64,000 nt of DNA, taken from NCBI RefSeq assembly GCF_036206005.1, contig NZ_CP108143.1:4617501-4681500 (forward strand), in the 5' to 3' direction. The notes under the pieces were generated by a model, which saw nothing but the letters and a program-made list of their open reading frames with translations, searched no databases and was not told the DNA's origin. The position numbers and the translations under genes are program-made. Origin of the DNA: Streptomyces sp. NBC_00178. GTDB taxonomy: Bacteria; Actinomycetota; Actinomycetes; Streptomycetales; Streptomycetaceae. Below are positions 24,815-33,742 of the stretch, piece by piece; positions within the stretch are counted from its first letter, which is position 1, and every line of letters starts with the position of its first letter.

Positions 24815-24850
24815 CCGAGGGCCCGTGGGCGTACGCCCACGGGCCCTCGG
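24815..24850. terminator. Palindromic bidirectional terminator
   Basis: A 36-bp perfect palindrome (arms 24815-24832 and 24833-24850) lies between the convergent mca-operon and STAND gene. A second stem, GGGCGGGGCC/GGCCCCGCCC, lies just upstream at about 24774-24796. Confidence 0.8.
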
Positions 24851-24869
24851 GGCTTGCGCGCCCAGCGCC

Positions 24870-27800
24870 TCACGGGCGTACGCCGACCGGCACCCCCATC
24901 ACCTCACGGGCGTGCCGGGACGGGGTCAGGCCTAGGCGCCAGGCCTGCCAGCCGTCGTCCAGGTCGATCCCGCGGTTCAGGACGACCCGGAACGCTTCCG
25001 CGCAGCTCTCCAGCTTGCCGTCACGCAGCGGGTGCGCCCCCGCCAGCAGGTCGGCCAGTTCCTGCTGGGCCACCGCCGTGCCCACCTCGCTGCCGCCCGG
25101 CGAGGCGTACGGCAGGAGGGTGCACCGCAGGAACGCCGCCCAGTCGCCGCCCCGGACGTCGCCGTACGAGGCGAACAGGGCGGCGGCCTCGCCGCACAGT
25201 TCCAGTGCCTGCGCCGCCCGGTCGTTCCCGCCGTCGACCAGCGCCAGGTCCAGGCAGGCCCACGCCTCGCCGTGCGGCACCCCGATCCGGCGGAAGTCGG
25301 CCCGGGCGTCCGCCAGCAGCTGACGCGCGAAGCCGGAGTTGCGCAGGTTGCCCGTCCGTGCGGCCCGCTGGTCGCGGGTGACCCGGCCGGAGTGGTGGCG
25401 GGCGCACGCCAGGCCGTACACGTCCCGCATCCGGGAGAACATCGTGCGGGCCCGCTCCAGCTCCCGTACCGCCTGGTCCGTGTCGCCGTCCTCCTCCAGG
25501 GCCTGCCCCAGGTGGTAGCGCGTCCACGCCTCGCCCCGCGCGTCCTCGTTGCCGCGGTGCCGGGCCAGCGCCCCGCGCAGCTGCTCCACCGCCGGGGCCG
25601 GCTCGCCCTCCATCAGCCGGGCGCGGCCGAGCTGGGTCAGGGCCCACGCCTCCCCGCGCTCGTCCCGGGTGCGGCCGTACAGGCCGAGCGCGGTGGTCAG
25701 CTCCTCCTCGGCGCGGGCCCCCTCGCCCAGGCGCAGGCAGACCTGGCCGAGCTGGAAGTGGGACCAGGCCTCGCCGTGCAGTGACTCGCCCTCGCGGTGC
25801 AGGGTGAGCGCGGTGTCGAGCAGGGCCATGGCCTCCGGCAGATCGGCCCGGTCGCGTTCCACGGCGGCCAGGGCGTGCAGCGTCCACGCACGGTCCTCGG
25901 CCTGCCCGGGCGAGGCCTGCAGGGCCAGCGCCTCGCGCAGCCGGGCCGCGGCCTCCGCCAGATTGCCCTGGTGGTGCAGCGTGATGCCGAGGGAGCACAG
26001 GGCGAGGGCGGCGCCCGCGTCGTTCTGGGCCTCCCGGTAGAGACCGACGACGGAGGACAGCGTGGTGCGCGCCTTGTCGAGCTCGCCGAGCTGCCGGGCC
26101 GCGATGCCGGTACGCCACTGGACCGACCGTTCCAGGAGCCCGTGGCCGACGGCCTGCGTCAGTTCGCCGATCTCACCGAGCCGGTAGAGGTCCCCGCGCA
26201 GCAGGCAGTAGTCGCAGAGGGCGCCCAGCAGATGGAGCACGGCCGCCTGGTCGACACCCTCCGCGTGCCGCAGCGCCGAGGTGATGAAGCTCGACTCGTC
26301 GTCGAGCCAGCGCAGGGCCGCGTCCAGCGAACTGAACCCGTGCGAGCCGAACTGGCCGGCGCGGGTCGACATCTTGCCGTCCACCATGCGGATCACGGCG
26401 TCGGCGAGCTCGGCGTAGTTCTGGATCAGGCGCTCCTGCGCGGCCGTACGGTCCGCAGCGGGCTCCTCGTCGAGCAGCCGCGCCAGGGCGAAGTCCCGCA
26501 CGAGGTCGTGCAGGCGGTAGCGCGCGCCCCGCACGTGGACCAGGAGCCCGGCGCCGGCCAGGGCGTCCAGCAGCCGGCCGGCCTCCTGCTCGTCCGACGA
26601 CAGCAGCGAGGCGGCGGCCGCCGCGCCGAGGCTGGCGCGTCCGGCGAGCGCGAGCCGCCGCAGCAGGACGCGGGCGTTCTCGGGCTGGTCCGTGTAGCGC
26701 AGCCACAGGGCCCGCTCGACGGGGCCCACCGGACCGTACGCGCCGAGGGCGGCGGCGAGTTCCGCCCGGTTCCGTGCCCCCAGCGAGGAACCCGCCGTGC
26801 GCAGGGCGAGCGGCAGCCCGCCGCACAGCTCCACGACCGCCTCGGTGGACGGGTAGTCGTACGGGCCGTCCTCCTCGTCCTGCGCGGACTCGCGCAGGAG
26901 CTCCTCGGCGCCGGCGGCGTCCAGCGCCCCGACGGGCAGGTGGTGCACCCGCGCGGGAGTGTCGTCGGGCAGCGCGAGGGGCTCACGGGCGGTGACCAGG
27001 ACCAGGCTGTCCGAGCGCTCGGGCAGCAGGGTGCGGACCTGCGCGGCGTCGGTGGCGTCGTCCAGGACGATCGTGACGGGGGTGCCGGTCAGGTGCTGGT
27101 GGTACAGCTCGCTCAGGCGGCGCACCTGCTGCTCGGCGGACGTCCTCTCACGGAACAGGAGCTGTTCGCGCGGTGCGCCCAGCCGGTTGAGGAGGTGCAG
27201 CAGGGCGTCCCGGGTCGACAGGGGCGCCTCCCCGGCCACGGCACCGCGGAGGTCGACCACGCACGCCCCGCGGAACTGGTCCTTGAGCGCGTGCGCGGCC
27301 CGTACCGCGAGTGTGGTGCGCCCGGCGCCGGGAACACCGTGCAGGACCACCACGGTCGGCCTGGTCTCCGTGGCGGCGCGGGCGGCGTGCACCCACCGGG
27401 CGATCTCCGCCAGTTCGATGCGCCGCCCCGCGAACGGGCCGTCCACGGCGGGCAGCTGGGCGAAGGACTGTTCGAGCAGGGACCGGGTCCGGGCGGCCGC
27501 ACTGCGGTCCCCGCCGCGCAGCTGCGCGACCACGGAAGCGGTTGCCTTCTTCGGCGGCCTGGCGGCGGCGGTCAGCATGCGCTGCTGGTCGAGGTACGGG
27601 CGGATGCCCCGGACCTCCAGCGCCGTCAGCCACTGCAGGCGCAGCTGTCCCGGGCCGCCCGGCTGGTTCAGCTCACCGGCCCTGCGGTGCGCGGCCGGCC
27701 AGTGCGACGCGGTCACCCGGGCCACCGTCGCCGTCGCCCCCGCGACCGCGACCACGGCGCCCGCCCCCGCGGCGAGGCCGGCCGCCGTGCCGAGCGCCAG

Positions 27801-28088
27801 ATCCGCGCCGAAGGCCGCCGCGGCGGCAACGCCGGTCACGATCAGGGGAGTTCCCAGCGCCGCCCGGCTGAAGCGCCCGGACAGGGGCTGCTTGCCGGCC
27901 TCGGCCGTGTCGAGCGCCCGGGTGTAGGCCGCGTACTCCTCGGCCGCGCCCGCCGCCATGGTGTCGAGCGCGCCCCGCGCACGCGCCAGCAGCGCACCCG
28001 CGTCCGTGCGCCCGCCCGTCCGCCGCGCCTCCTCCTCCACGGCACGTACCAACAGCCGTTCGGCTTCCGCCCGATGGCTGTCCCGCAT
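24870..28088 (-). CDS. STAND NTPase with TPR repeats
   Basis: A 1072-aa signal-transduction ATPase. After an N-terminal helical region with two hydrophobic segments (about 85-125), an NB-ARC/AfsR-like NTPase domain follows with Walker A GVPGAGRTT (about 251-259), Walker B VTIVLDDATDA and the sensor VLVTAREPLALPDD. A winged-helix region (about 500-570) leads to 10 or so TPR-like repeats (about 600-1020) of the form GEAWSHFQLGQVCLRLGEGA. It resembles AfsR without the SARP DNA-binding domain. ATG 28088 has GGGGGGACG upstream. Such proteins oligomerise on ligand binding; the effector here is not evident, as no effector domain is fused. Confidence 0.85.
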   Translation of the reverse strand: MRDSHRAEAERLLVRAVEEEARRTGGRTDAGALLARARGALDTMAAGAAEEYAAYTRALDTAEAGKQPLSGRFSRAALGTPLIVTGVAAAAAFGADLALGTAAGLAAGAGAVVAVAGATATVARVTASHWPAAHRRAGELNQPGGPGQLRLQWLTALEVRGIRPYLDQQRMLTAAARPPKKATASVVAQLRGGDRSAAARTRSLLEQSFAQLPAVDGPFAGRRIELAEIARWVHAARAATETRPTVVVLHGVPGAGRTTLAVRAAHALKDQFRGACVVDLRGAVAGEAPLSTRDALLHLLNRLGAPREQLLFRERTSAEQQVRRLSELYHQHLTGTPVTIVLDDATDAAQVRTLLPERSDSLVLVTAREPLALPDDTPARVHHLPVGALDAAGAEELLRESAQDEEDGPYDYPSTEAVVELCGGLPLALRTAGSSLGARNRAELAAALGAYGPVGPVERALWLRYTDQPENARVLLRRLALAGRASLGAAAAASLLSSDEQEAGRLLDALAGAGLLVHVRGARYRLHDLVRDFALARLLDEEPAADRTAAQERLIQNYAELADAVIRMVDGKMSTRAGQFGSHGFSSLDAALRWLDDESSFITSALRHAEGVDQAAVLHLLGALCDYCLLRGDLYRLGEIGELTQAVGHGLLERSVQWRTGIAARQLGELDKARTTLSSVVGLYREAQNDAGAALALCSLGITLHHQGNLAEAAARLREALALQASPGQAEDRAWTLHALAAVERDRADLPEAMALLDTALTLHREGESLHGEAWSHFQLGQVCLRLGEGARAEEELTTALGLYGRTRDERGEAWALTQLGRARLMEGEPAPAVEQLRGALARHRGNEDARGEAWTRYHLGQALEEDGDTDQAVRELERARTMFSRMRDVYGLACARHHSGRVTRDQRAARTGNLRNSGFARQLLADARADFRRIGVPHGEAWACLDLALVDGGNDRAAQALELCGEAAALFASYGDVRGGDWAAFLRCTLLPYASPGGSEVGTAVAQQELADLLAGAHPLRDGKLESCAEAFRVVLNRGIDLDDGWQAWRLGLTPSRHAREVMGVPVGVRP

Positions 28089-28221
28089 GCGTCCCCCCAG
28101 GGTCCTCGGCGACTTCCCCCGACCGGTTGTCGCGGGCACCCAGTGTCCTGCGCACGGCGCGTCAGCGCGAGAGAGCGAGGCGATCGGACGGCGGGGGACC
28201 AGGGTGCGCGAGGATTGGGGC

Positions 28222-30249
28222 ATGGCCAACCGACTTGCGCAGACCACTTCCCCGTACCTCCTCCAGCACGCCGACAATCCCGTCGACTGGTGGCCGTGGT
28301 CGCCCGAGGCGTTCGAGGAGGCCCGGAGGCGAGGTGTCCCCGTGCTGCTCAGCGTCGGCTACGCCAGCTGCCACTGGTGCCACGTGATGGCCCACGAGTC
28401 CTTCGAGGACGACACCCTCGCGGCCTACCTCAACGCCAACTTCGTGCCGGTCAAGGTCGACCGCGAGGAACGCCCCGACGTCGACGCCGTCTACATGGAG
28501 GCCGTGCAGGCCGCGACCGGCCAGGGCGGCTGGCCGATGACCGTCTTCCTGACCCCGGACGCCGAACCGTTCTACTTCGGCACGTACTTCCCGCCCGAGC
28601 CCCGCCACGGCATGCCCTCCTTCCACCAGGTCCTCGAAGGGGTGGTGGCCGCCTGGACCGACCGGCGGGACGAGGTCGCCGAGGTGGCCGGGCGGATCGT
28701 GAGCGACCTGGCGGGCCGCTCGCTGACCCCGGAGGGTTCCGGCCCGCCCGGTGAGGCGGAGCTCGCCCAGGCACTGCTGCGGCTGACCCGGGACTACGAC
28801 GAGAAGCACGGCGGATTCGGCGGCGCGCCCAAGTTCCCGCCGTCCATGGTCGTCGAGTTCCTGCTGCGGCACCACGCCCGCACCGGTGCCGAGGGCGCCC
28901 TGCAGATGGCCGCCGACAGCTGCGCCGCCATGGCGCGCGGCGGGATCTACGACCAGCTCGGCGGCGGTTTCGCCCGCTACTCGGTGGACCGGGAGTGGGT
29001 CGTGCCGCACTTCGAGAAGATGCTCTACGACAACGCCCTGCTGTGCCGCGTCTACGCCCACCTGTGGCGGGCCACCGGCTCGGACCTGGCCCGCCGGGTG
29101 GCTCTGGAGACCGCCGACTTCATGGTCCGCGAGCTGCGGACGGCCGAGGGCGGATTCGCCTCCGCGCTCGACGCCGACAGCGAGGACGCGCAGGGCCGGC
29201 ACGTCGAGGGCGCGTTCTACGTGTGGACGCCCGCGCAACTGCGCGAGGTGCTGGGCGAGGAGGACGCCGTCTTCGCCGCCGAGTACTTCGGGGTGACGGA
29301 CGAGGGCACCTTCGAGGAGGGCTCCTCGGTCCTGCGGCTCGCGCGCGACGGGGAGGCGGAGCCCGCCGACGCCGGGCGGGTCGACGGCGTACGCGCCCGG
29401 CTGCTGGCGGCGCGCGAGCTGCGGCCGCGTCCCGAGCGCGATGACAAGATCGTCGCCGCCTGGAACGGGCTGGCGGTCGCCGCGCTCGCCGAGACGGGGG
29501 CCTACTTCGACCGCCCGGACCTGGTCGAGCGGGCCACCGAGGCCGCCGACCTGCTGGTGCGGGTGCACATGGGCGACGTGGCCAGGCTCTGCCGTACGTC
29601 GAAGGACGGCCGCGCGGGGGACAACGCCGGGGTCCTGGAGGACTACGGCGACGTCGCGGAGGGCTTCCTCGCGCTCGCCTCGGTCACCGGGGAGGGTGCC
29701 TGGCTGGAGTTCGCGGGTTTCCTGCTGGACATCGTCCTGGAGCGTTTCACCGGTGAGGGCGGCCAGCTGTTCGACACCGCGGACGACGCCGAGCGGCTGA
29801 TCCGCCGACCGCAGGACCCCACCGACAGCGCGACCCCGGCGGGCTGGACGGCCGCGGCCGGCGCGATGCTCTCGTACGCGGCGCACACCGGATCCGAGGC
29901 GCACCGCACGGCGGCGGAGGGGGCGCTCGGGGTCGTCGGGGCGCTCGGTCCCAAGGCGCCCCGGTTCATCGGGTGGGGGCTCGCCGTCGCGGAGGCGCTG
30001 CTGGACGGTCCGCGCGAGGTGGCGGTGGCCGGCCCCGTCGGCGGTGGGCTGCACCGGACGGCGCTGCTGGGACGGGCCCCCGGCGCCGTCGTGGCGGCGG
30101 GGGAAGTGCCCGGCGGTGCCGCCGAGTTCCCGCTGCTGGTGGACCGGCCGCTGGTGGGCGGCGCGCCGACGGCGTACGTCTGCCGCCACTTCGTCTGCGA
30201 CGCGCCGACCACGGAGGCGGACGAGCTGGCCGCGAAGCTGGGCGGCTGA
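28222..30249 (+). CDS. DUF255 thioredoxin-fold protein (YyaL/SSP411 family)
   Basis: A 675-aa cytosolic protein. The N-terminal thioredoxin-like domain (about 1-165) has the motif SCHWCHVM (Cys50, Cys53) and GGWPMTVFLTPD; residues about 180-670 form an (alpha/alpha)6 barrel like N-acylglucosamine 2-epimerases. NRLAQTTSPYLLQHADNPVDW is the family N-terminal signature, and length is typical. The biochemical role of the family is unresolved; a redox-linked function is inferred from the CxxC. It is divergent from the STAND gene with 133 bp between. Confidence 0.9.
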   Translation: MANRLAQTTSPYLLQHADNPVDWWPWSPEAFEEARRRGVPVLLSVGYASCHWCHVMAHESFEDDTLAAYLNANFVPVKVDREERPDVDAVYMEAVQAATGQGGWPMTVFLTPDAEPFYFGTYFPPEPRHGMPSFHQVLEGVVAAWTDRRDEVAEVAGRIVSDLAGRSLTPEGSGPPGEAELAQALLRLTRDYDEKHGGFGGAPKFPPSMVVEFLLRHHARTGAEGALQMAADSCAAMARGGIYDQLGGGFARYSVDREWVVPHFEKMLYDNALLCRVYAHLWRATGSDLARRVALETADFMVRELRTAEGGFASALDADSEDAQGRHVEGAFYVWTPAQLREVLGEEDAVFAAEYFGVTDEGTFEEGSSVLRLARDGEAEPADAGRVDGVRARLLAARELRPRPERDDKIVAAWNGLAVAALAETGAYFDRPDLVERATEAADLLVRVHMGDVARLCRTSKDGRAGDNAGVLEDYGDVAEGFLALASVTGEGAWLEFAGFLLDIVLERFTGEGGQLFDTADDAERLIRRPQDPTDSATPAGWTAAAGAMLSYAAHTGSEAHRTAAEGALGVVGALGPKAPRFIGWGLAVAEALLDGPREVAVAGPVGGGLHRTALLGRAPGAVVAAGEVPGGAAEFPLLVDRPLVGGAPTAYVCRHFVCDAPTTEADELAAKLGG

Positions 30250-30255
30250 CGCTGC

Positions 30256-30297
30256 CACGGCGAAGGGCCCGGCCGTCCGGCCGGGCCCTTCGCCGTG
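30256..30297. terminator. Bidirectional terminator
   Basis: Perfect 19-bp arms (30256-30274 and 30279-30297) with loop GTCC lie between the convergent DUF255 and TrhA genes. Confidence 0.87.
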
Positions 30298-30308
30298 CGG
30301 GGGACCGC

Positions 30309-31004
30309 TCAGCTGTGCTGGTAGGCCACCAGGGAGATGCCGACGTAGTGCACGATGAACGCGGCCAGCGTCAGTGAGTGGAACACCTCGTGGAAGCCGA
30401 ACCAACGGGGCGACGGGTTGGGCCGCTTGATGCCGTAGATGACCCCGCCCGCGCTGTAGAGCAGTCCGCCGACGACGACGAGGACCAGCACCGCGATGCC
30501 GCCGGCGCGCATGAAGTCCGGCAGGAAGAACACCGCGGCCCAGCCCATGGCGATGTAGCACGGGGTGTACAGCCAGCGCGGGGCGCCGACCCAGAACACG
30601 CGGAAGGCGATCCCGGCCGCCGCGGCCCCCCAGACCGCCCACATGAGCGGCCGGCCGGTGGCGTCGGGCAGCAGCAGGAGTGTCAGCGGGGTGTAGGTGC
30701 CCGCGATGATCAGGAAGATGTTGGCGTGGTCCAGCCGCCGCAGCACCGCCTCGCCGCGCGGGCCCCAGGTGCCCCGGTGGTAGACCGCGCTCACACCGAA
30801 GAGCAGGCAGGCGCTGACTATGTAGACCGCGCAGGCCACGCGCGCGCGGGTGCTGTCGGCCAGGGCGATCAGGGTGATGCCCGCTATCAGCACGGCCGGG
30901 AACATGCCGGCGTGCAGCCAGCCCCGCATCCGTGGTTTCACGGGGACGGGGTCGGTGAGCTCGACAGGTCCGGACGCGGCCGCTGCAGAAGTCATGCCAC
31001 GCAT
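30309..31004 (-). CDS. Hemolysin III / TrhA family membrane protein
   Basis: A 231-aa seven-helix membrane protein of the PAQR/hemolysin III group. Conserved family features include YHRGTWGPRGEAVLRRLDHANIF with AGTYTPLTLLLL, and the C-terminal GFHEVFHSLTLAAFIVHY; the histidines are the putative zinc ligands of this superfamily. Bacterial members have been linked to membrane-fluidity homeostasis, not haemolysis. Start is ATG 31004 or ATG 30995. A 7-4-7 dyad sits 4 bp upstream of 31004 and probably controls it. Confidence 0.88.
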   Translation of the reverse strand: MRGMTSAAAASGPVELTDPVPVKPRMRGWLHAGMFPAVLIAGITLIALADSTRARVACAVYIVSACLLFGVSAVYHRGTWGPRGEAVLRRLDHANIFLIIAGTYTPLTLLLLPDATGRPLMWAVWGAAAAGIAFRVFWVGAPRWLYTPCYIAMGWAAVFFLPDFMRAGGIAVLVLVVVGGLLYSAGGVIYGIKRPNPSPRWFGFHEVFHSLTLAAFIVHYVGISLVAYQHS

Positions 31005-31007
31005 GCT

Positions 31008-31025
31008 ACCTACGCATCCGTAGGT
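31008..31025. promoter_or_regulatory. Operator-like dyad at trhA start
   Basis: ACCTACG-CATC-CGTAGGT is an 18-bp perfect inverted repeat ending 4 bp from the trhA ATG (31004). TACGGATGCGTAGG on the coding strand looks like a TetR-type operator. It lies in the trhA-pckA divergent region. Confidence 0.5.
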
Positions 31026-31201
31026 TTCCGATTCGAGTGGCGATGCTCACGTGTGCGGCCCTCTGGACATATGGGCGCGATGGTCGGATGATCAAATGAG
31101 TGCGGTCGGCACCGGATGAGCGCCAGGGGGATCGGCGGGGTCAGCATCCGGGTCGCAGCCCCCACGGGGCCTGACAACACACCCTCTGACTAGGAGCGAT
31201 C

Positions 31202-33028
31202 GTGGCGCGCGACATCGCGGCTCCCCTCTCTGTTCCCACCCAGCACCAGGAGCTCGTCTCCTGGGTAGACGAGATCGCTGCCCTGACCGAGCCCGACCGT
31301 GTGGTCTGGTGCGACGGTTCCGAGGCCGAGTACGAGCTCCTGTGCGGAGAGCTCGTCGCCAAGGGCACCTTCACCGCTCTCGACCCGGTCAAGCGCCCCA
31401 ACTCGTACTACGCCGCCTCCGACCCGACCGATGTGGCGCGCGTCGAGGACCGCACCTTCATCTGCTCCGCGAAGGAGGAGGACGCCGGCCCGACCAACCA
31501 CTGGAAGGCGCCCGCCGAGATGCGGGAGATCTTCGCCGGAGAGAAGGGTGTCTTCCGCGGCTCCATGCGCGGCCGCACGATGTACGTCGTCCCCTTCTGC
31601 ATGGGCCCCGTCGGCTCCCCGCTGTCCGCGATCGGCGTCGAGATCACCGACTCCGCGTACGTCGCCGTCTCGATGCGCACCATGACGCGCATGGGCCGGG
31701 AGGTCCTCGACGAACTGGGCACCGACGGCTTCTTCGTCAAGGCCGTCCACACCCTCGGCGCCCCCCTGGAAGAGGGCCAGGAGGACGTGCCGTGGCCCTG
31801 CAACTCCACCAAGTACATCTCCCACTTCCCCGAGGACCGCGAGATCTGGTCCTTCGGCTCCGGCTACGGTGGCAACGCCCTGCTGGGCAAGAAGTGCTAC
31901 GCCCTGCGCATCGCCTCGGTCATGGCCCGGGACGAGGGCTGGCTCGCCGAGCACATGCTGATCCTCAAGCTGACGCCGCCGCGCGGGGCGAGCAGGTACG
32001 TCGCCGCCGCGTTCCCGAGCGCCTGCGGCAAGACCAACCTCGCCATGCTGGAGCCGACGATCTCCGGCTGGACCGTCGAGACCATCGGCGACGACATCGC
32101 CTGGATGCGCTTCGGCGAGGACGGCCAGCTGTACGCGATCAACCCGGAGGCAGGCTTCTTCGGCGTCGCGCCCGGCACCGGCGAGCACACCAACGCCAAC
32201 GCCATGAAGACGATGTGGGGCAACTCCGTCTTCACCAACGTCGCGCTCACCGACGACGGCGACGTCTGGTGGGAGGGCATGACCGAGGAACTCCCCGCGC
32301 ACCTCACGGACTGGAAGGGCAACGACTGGACCCCGGAGTCCGGCACGCCCGCCGCCCACCCGAACGCCCGCTTCACCGTGCCGGCCGGGCAGTGCCCGAT
32401 CATCGCGCCGGAGTGGGAGGACCCGAAGGGCGTGCCGATCTCGGCGATCCTCTTCGGTGGCCGCCGCGCCTCCGCCGTCCCGCTGGTCACGGAGTCCTTC
32501 ACCTGGCAGCACGGTGTGTTCCTCGGGGCCAACGTCGCCTCCGAGAAGACCGCCGCGGCCGAGGGCAAGGTCGGCGAGCTGCGCCGCGACCCGTTCGCCA
32601 TGCTGCCGTTCTGCGGCTACAACATGGGCGACTACATGAAGCACTGGATCGAGGTCGGCGCCGACAAGGCGGACCAGTCCAAGCTCCCGAAGATCTACTA
32701 CGTGAACTGGTTCCGCAAGAACGAGGCGGGGAAGTTCGTGTGGCCCGGCTTCGGCGAGAACAGCCGCGTCCTCAAGTGGATCGTCGAGCGTCTGGACGGC
32801 ACCGCCGAGGGTGTCGAGACGCCGATCGGCATCCTGCCGGCCAAGGGGTCCCTGGACACCGAGGGCCTGGACCTCTCGGAGCCGGACCTCGACTTCCTCC
32901 TGAACGTCGACAAGGAGGTCTGGCGCGAGGAGGCCGCGCTGATCCCCGAGCACCTCAACACCTTCGGTGACCACACGCCGAAGGAACTGTGGGACGAGTA
33001 CCGCGCACTGGTGCGCCGTCTGGGCTGA
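31202..33028 (+). CDS. pckA: Phosphoenolpyruvate carboxykinase (GTP)
   Basis: Interconverts oxaloacetate and phosphoenolpyruvate with GTP, the main gluconeogenic and anaplerotic switch in actinomycetes. The 608-aa length fits the GTP-dependent class. The P-loop AFPSACGKTNLAM (about 271-283, with the hyper-reactive Cys), the metal-binding GDDIAWM and the guanine-binding region FGVAPGTGEHTN are conserved. The GTG at 31202 is preceded by TAGGAGCG. The 176-bp leader carries no recognised riboswitch. A hairpin terminator follows at 33104-33138. Confidence 0.96.
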   Translation: MARDIAAPLSVPTQHQELVSWVDEIAALTEPDRVVWCDGSEAEYELLCGELVAKGTFTALDPVKRPNSYYAASDPTDVARVEDRTFICSAKEEDAGPTNHWKAPAEMREIFAGEKGVFRGSMRGRTMYVVPFCMGPVGSPLSAIGVEITDSAYVAVSMRTMTRMGREVLDELGTDGFFVKAVHTLGAPLEEGQEDVPWPCNSTKYISHFPEDREIWSFGSGYGGNALLGKKCYALRIASVMARDEGWLAEHMLILKLTPPRGASRYVAAAFPSACGKTNLAMLEPTISGWTVETIGDDIAWMRFGEDGQLYAINPEAGFFGVAPGTGEHTNANAMKTMWGNSVFTNVALTDDGDVWWEGMTEELPAHLTDWKGNDWTPESGTPAAHPNARFTVPAGQCPIIAPEWEDPKGVPISAILFGGRRASAVPLVTESFTWQHGVFLGANVASEKTAAAEGKVGELRRDPFAMLPFCGYNMGDYMKHWIEVGADKADQSKLPKIYYVNWFRKNEAGKFVWPGFGENSRVLKWIVERLDGTAEGVETPIGILPAKGSLDTEGLDLSEPDLDFLLNVDKEVWREEAALIPEHLNTFGDHTPKELWDEYRALVRRLG

Positions 33029-33103
33029 CCGCACCTTCCGGCCCCGCGGCCGGGTCTCCCGGCTTCCGCCCTGACCTGCGGAGGCCGGGGGCCCGCCGCG
33101 GTA

Positions 33104-33138
33104 CGGCACCCGGAGTCCTCTCGTGACTCCGGGTGCCG
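33104..33138 (+). terminator. pckA terminator
   Basis: CGGCACCCGGAGTC (33104-33117) pairs perfectly with GACTCCGGGTGCCG (33125-33138) across a 7-base loop. Confidence 0.82.
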
Positions 33139-33262
33139 CTGTCCTCCCGGAGACCACCGGGGGAGGGCGCGCGGACGTGCCCGCGCAGGACACGCGGACA
33201 TGCGGCGCCCGTCGTGCGGGGCGCCCGGTCCACGCGTCTTCCCGACCCGTGGACCGGGGCCG

Positions 33263-33661
33263 TCAGGGGGTGCCGACCAGGGCGGCCGGTGCGGTGGAAC
33301 CGGACAGGGCCGCGGTGTGCGCGTCCATGGCCTCGGCGGCGAGGATCGCGACGGCCGTGTCGGCGCGGGACGCCGCCACGACGAGGGCCCGGCCCGCGAG
33401 CGCGTGCGCCCGGCGGTGCAGAGCGGCCGGGGCTACGTCGCTGCGTCCGGCGTGCCGGGCGGGCGGAGCGCCGCGGAGCCGGGCCACCTGCTCGGAGATG
33501 CGGTCGCCCATGAGGGCGAGGTCCAGCTCGTCGGTGACCGCGAGGAGCGCGGCCAGATGGCCCGCGAGTTGGATGTCCAGCTCCTCCTCGCGCGTGCGGT
33601 GCGGGAATCCGGCGTCGTCGGCCGGCGAGTGGACCGATTTGGTCCGGATCGGCTCGTACAT
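33263..33661 (-). CDS. Hypothetical helical protein
   Basis: A 132-aa cytosolic protein beginning MYEPIRTKSVHSPADD at 33661, fixed by AGGAGGCC 6 nt upstream. It is alpha-helical, rich in Ala, Arg and His (LDIQLAGHLAALLAVTDELD), with no cysteine or membrane segment and no recognised domain. Its promoter (TAGGAT -10 on the minus strand at 33691-33696) overlaps an AT-rich imperfect dyad, so it is probably regulated on its own. Function unknown. Confidence 0.75.
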   Translation of the reverse strand: MYEPIRTKSVHSPADDAGFPHRTREEELDIQLAGHLAALLAVTDELDLALMGDRISEQVARLRGAPPARHAGRSDVAPAALHRRAHALAGRALVVAASRADTAVAILAAEAMDAHTAALSGSTAPAALVGTP

Positions 33662-33690
33662 GGATGGCCTCCTGGTGGTGCAGTAGGTCC

Positions 33691-33716
33691 ATCCTAACTT
33701 GGATTCAGTCTAAAGT
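33691..33716 (-). promoter_or_regulatory. AT-rich promoter with Fur-like dyad
   Basis: On the minus strand TAGGAT (33696-33691) is an ideal Streptomyces -10. Immediately upstream, 33697-33716 reads ACTTGGATTCAGTCTAAAGT on the plus strand, an AT-rich imperfect dyad in an otherwise GC-rich region that resembles boxes of Fur-family peroxide/metal regulators. The match is by eye only. Confidence 0.35.
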
Positions 33717-33742
33717 TGTGTGAGATCTGGAGAGAAGCGGAT

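Noticed and set aside
31026..31201. Riboswitch in the pckA leader
   Set aside because: No conserved riboswitch core or convincing pairing was found; the leader looks unstructured apart from the trhA-side dyad.
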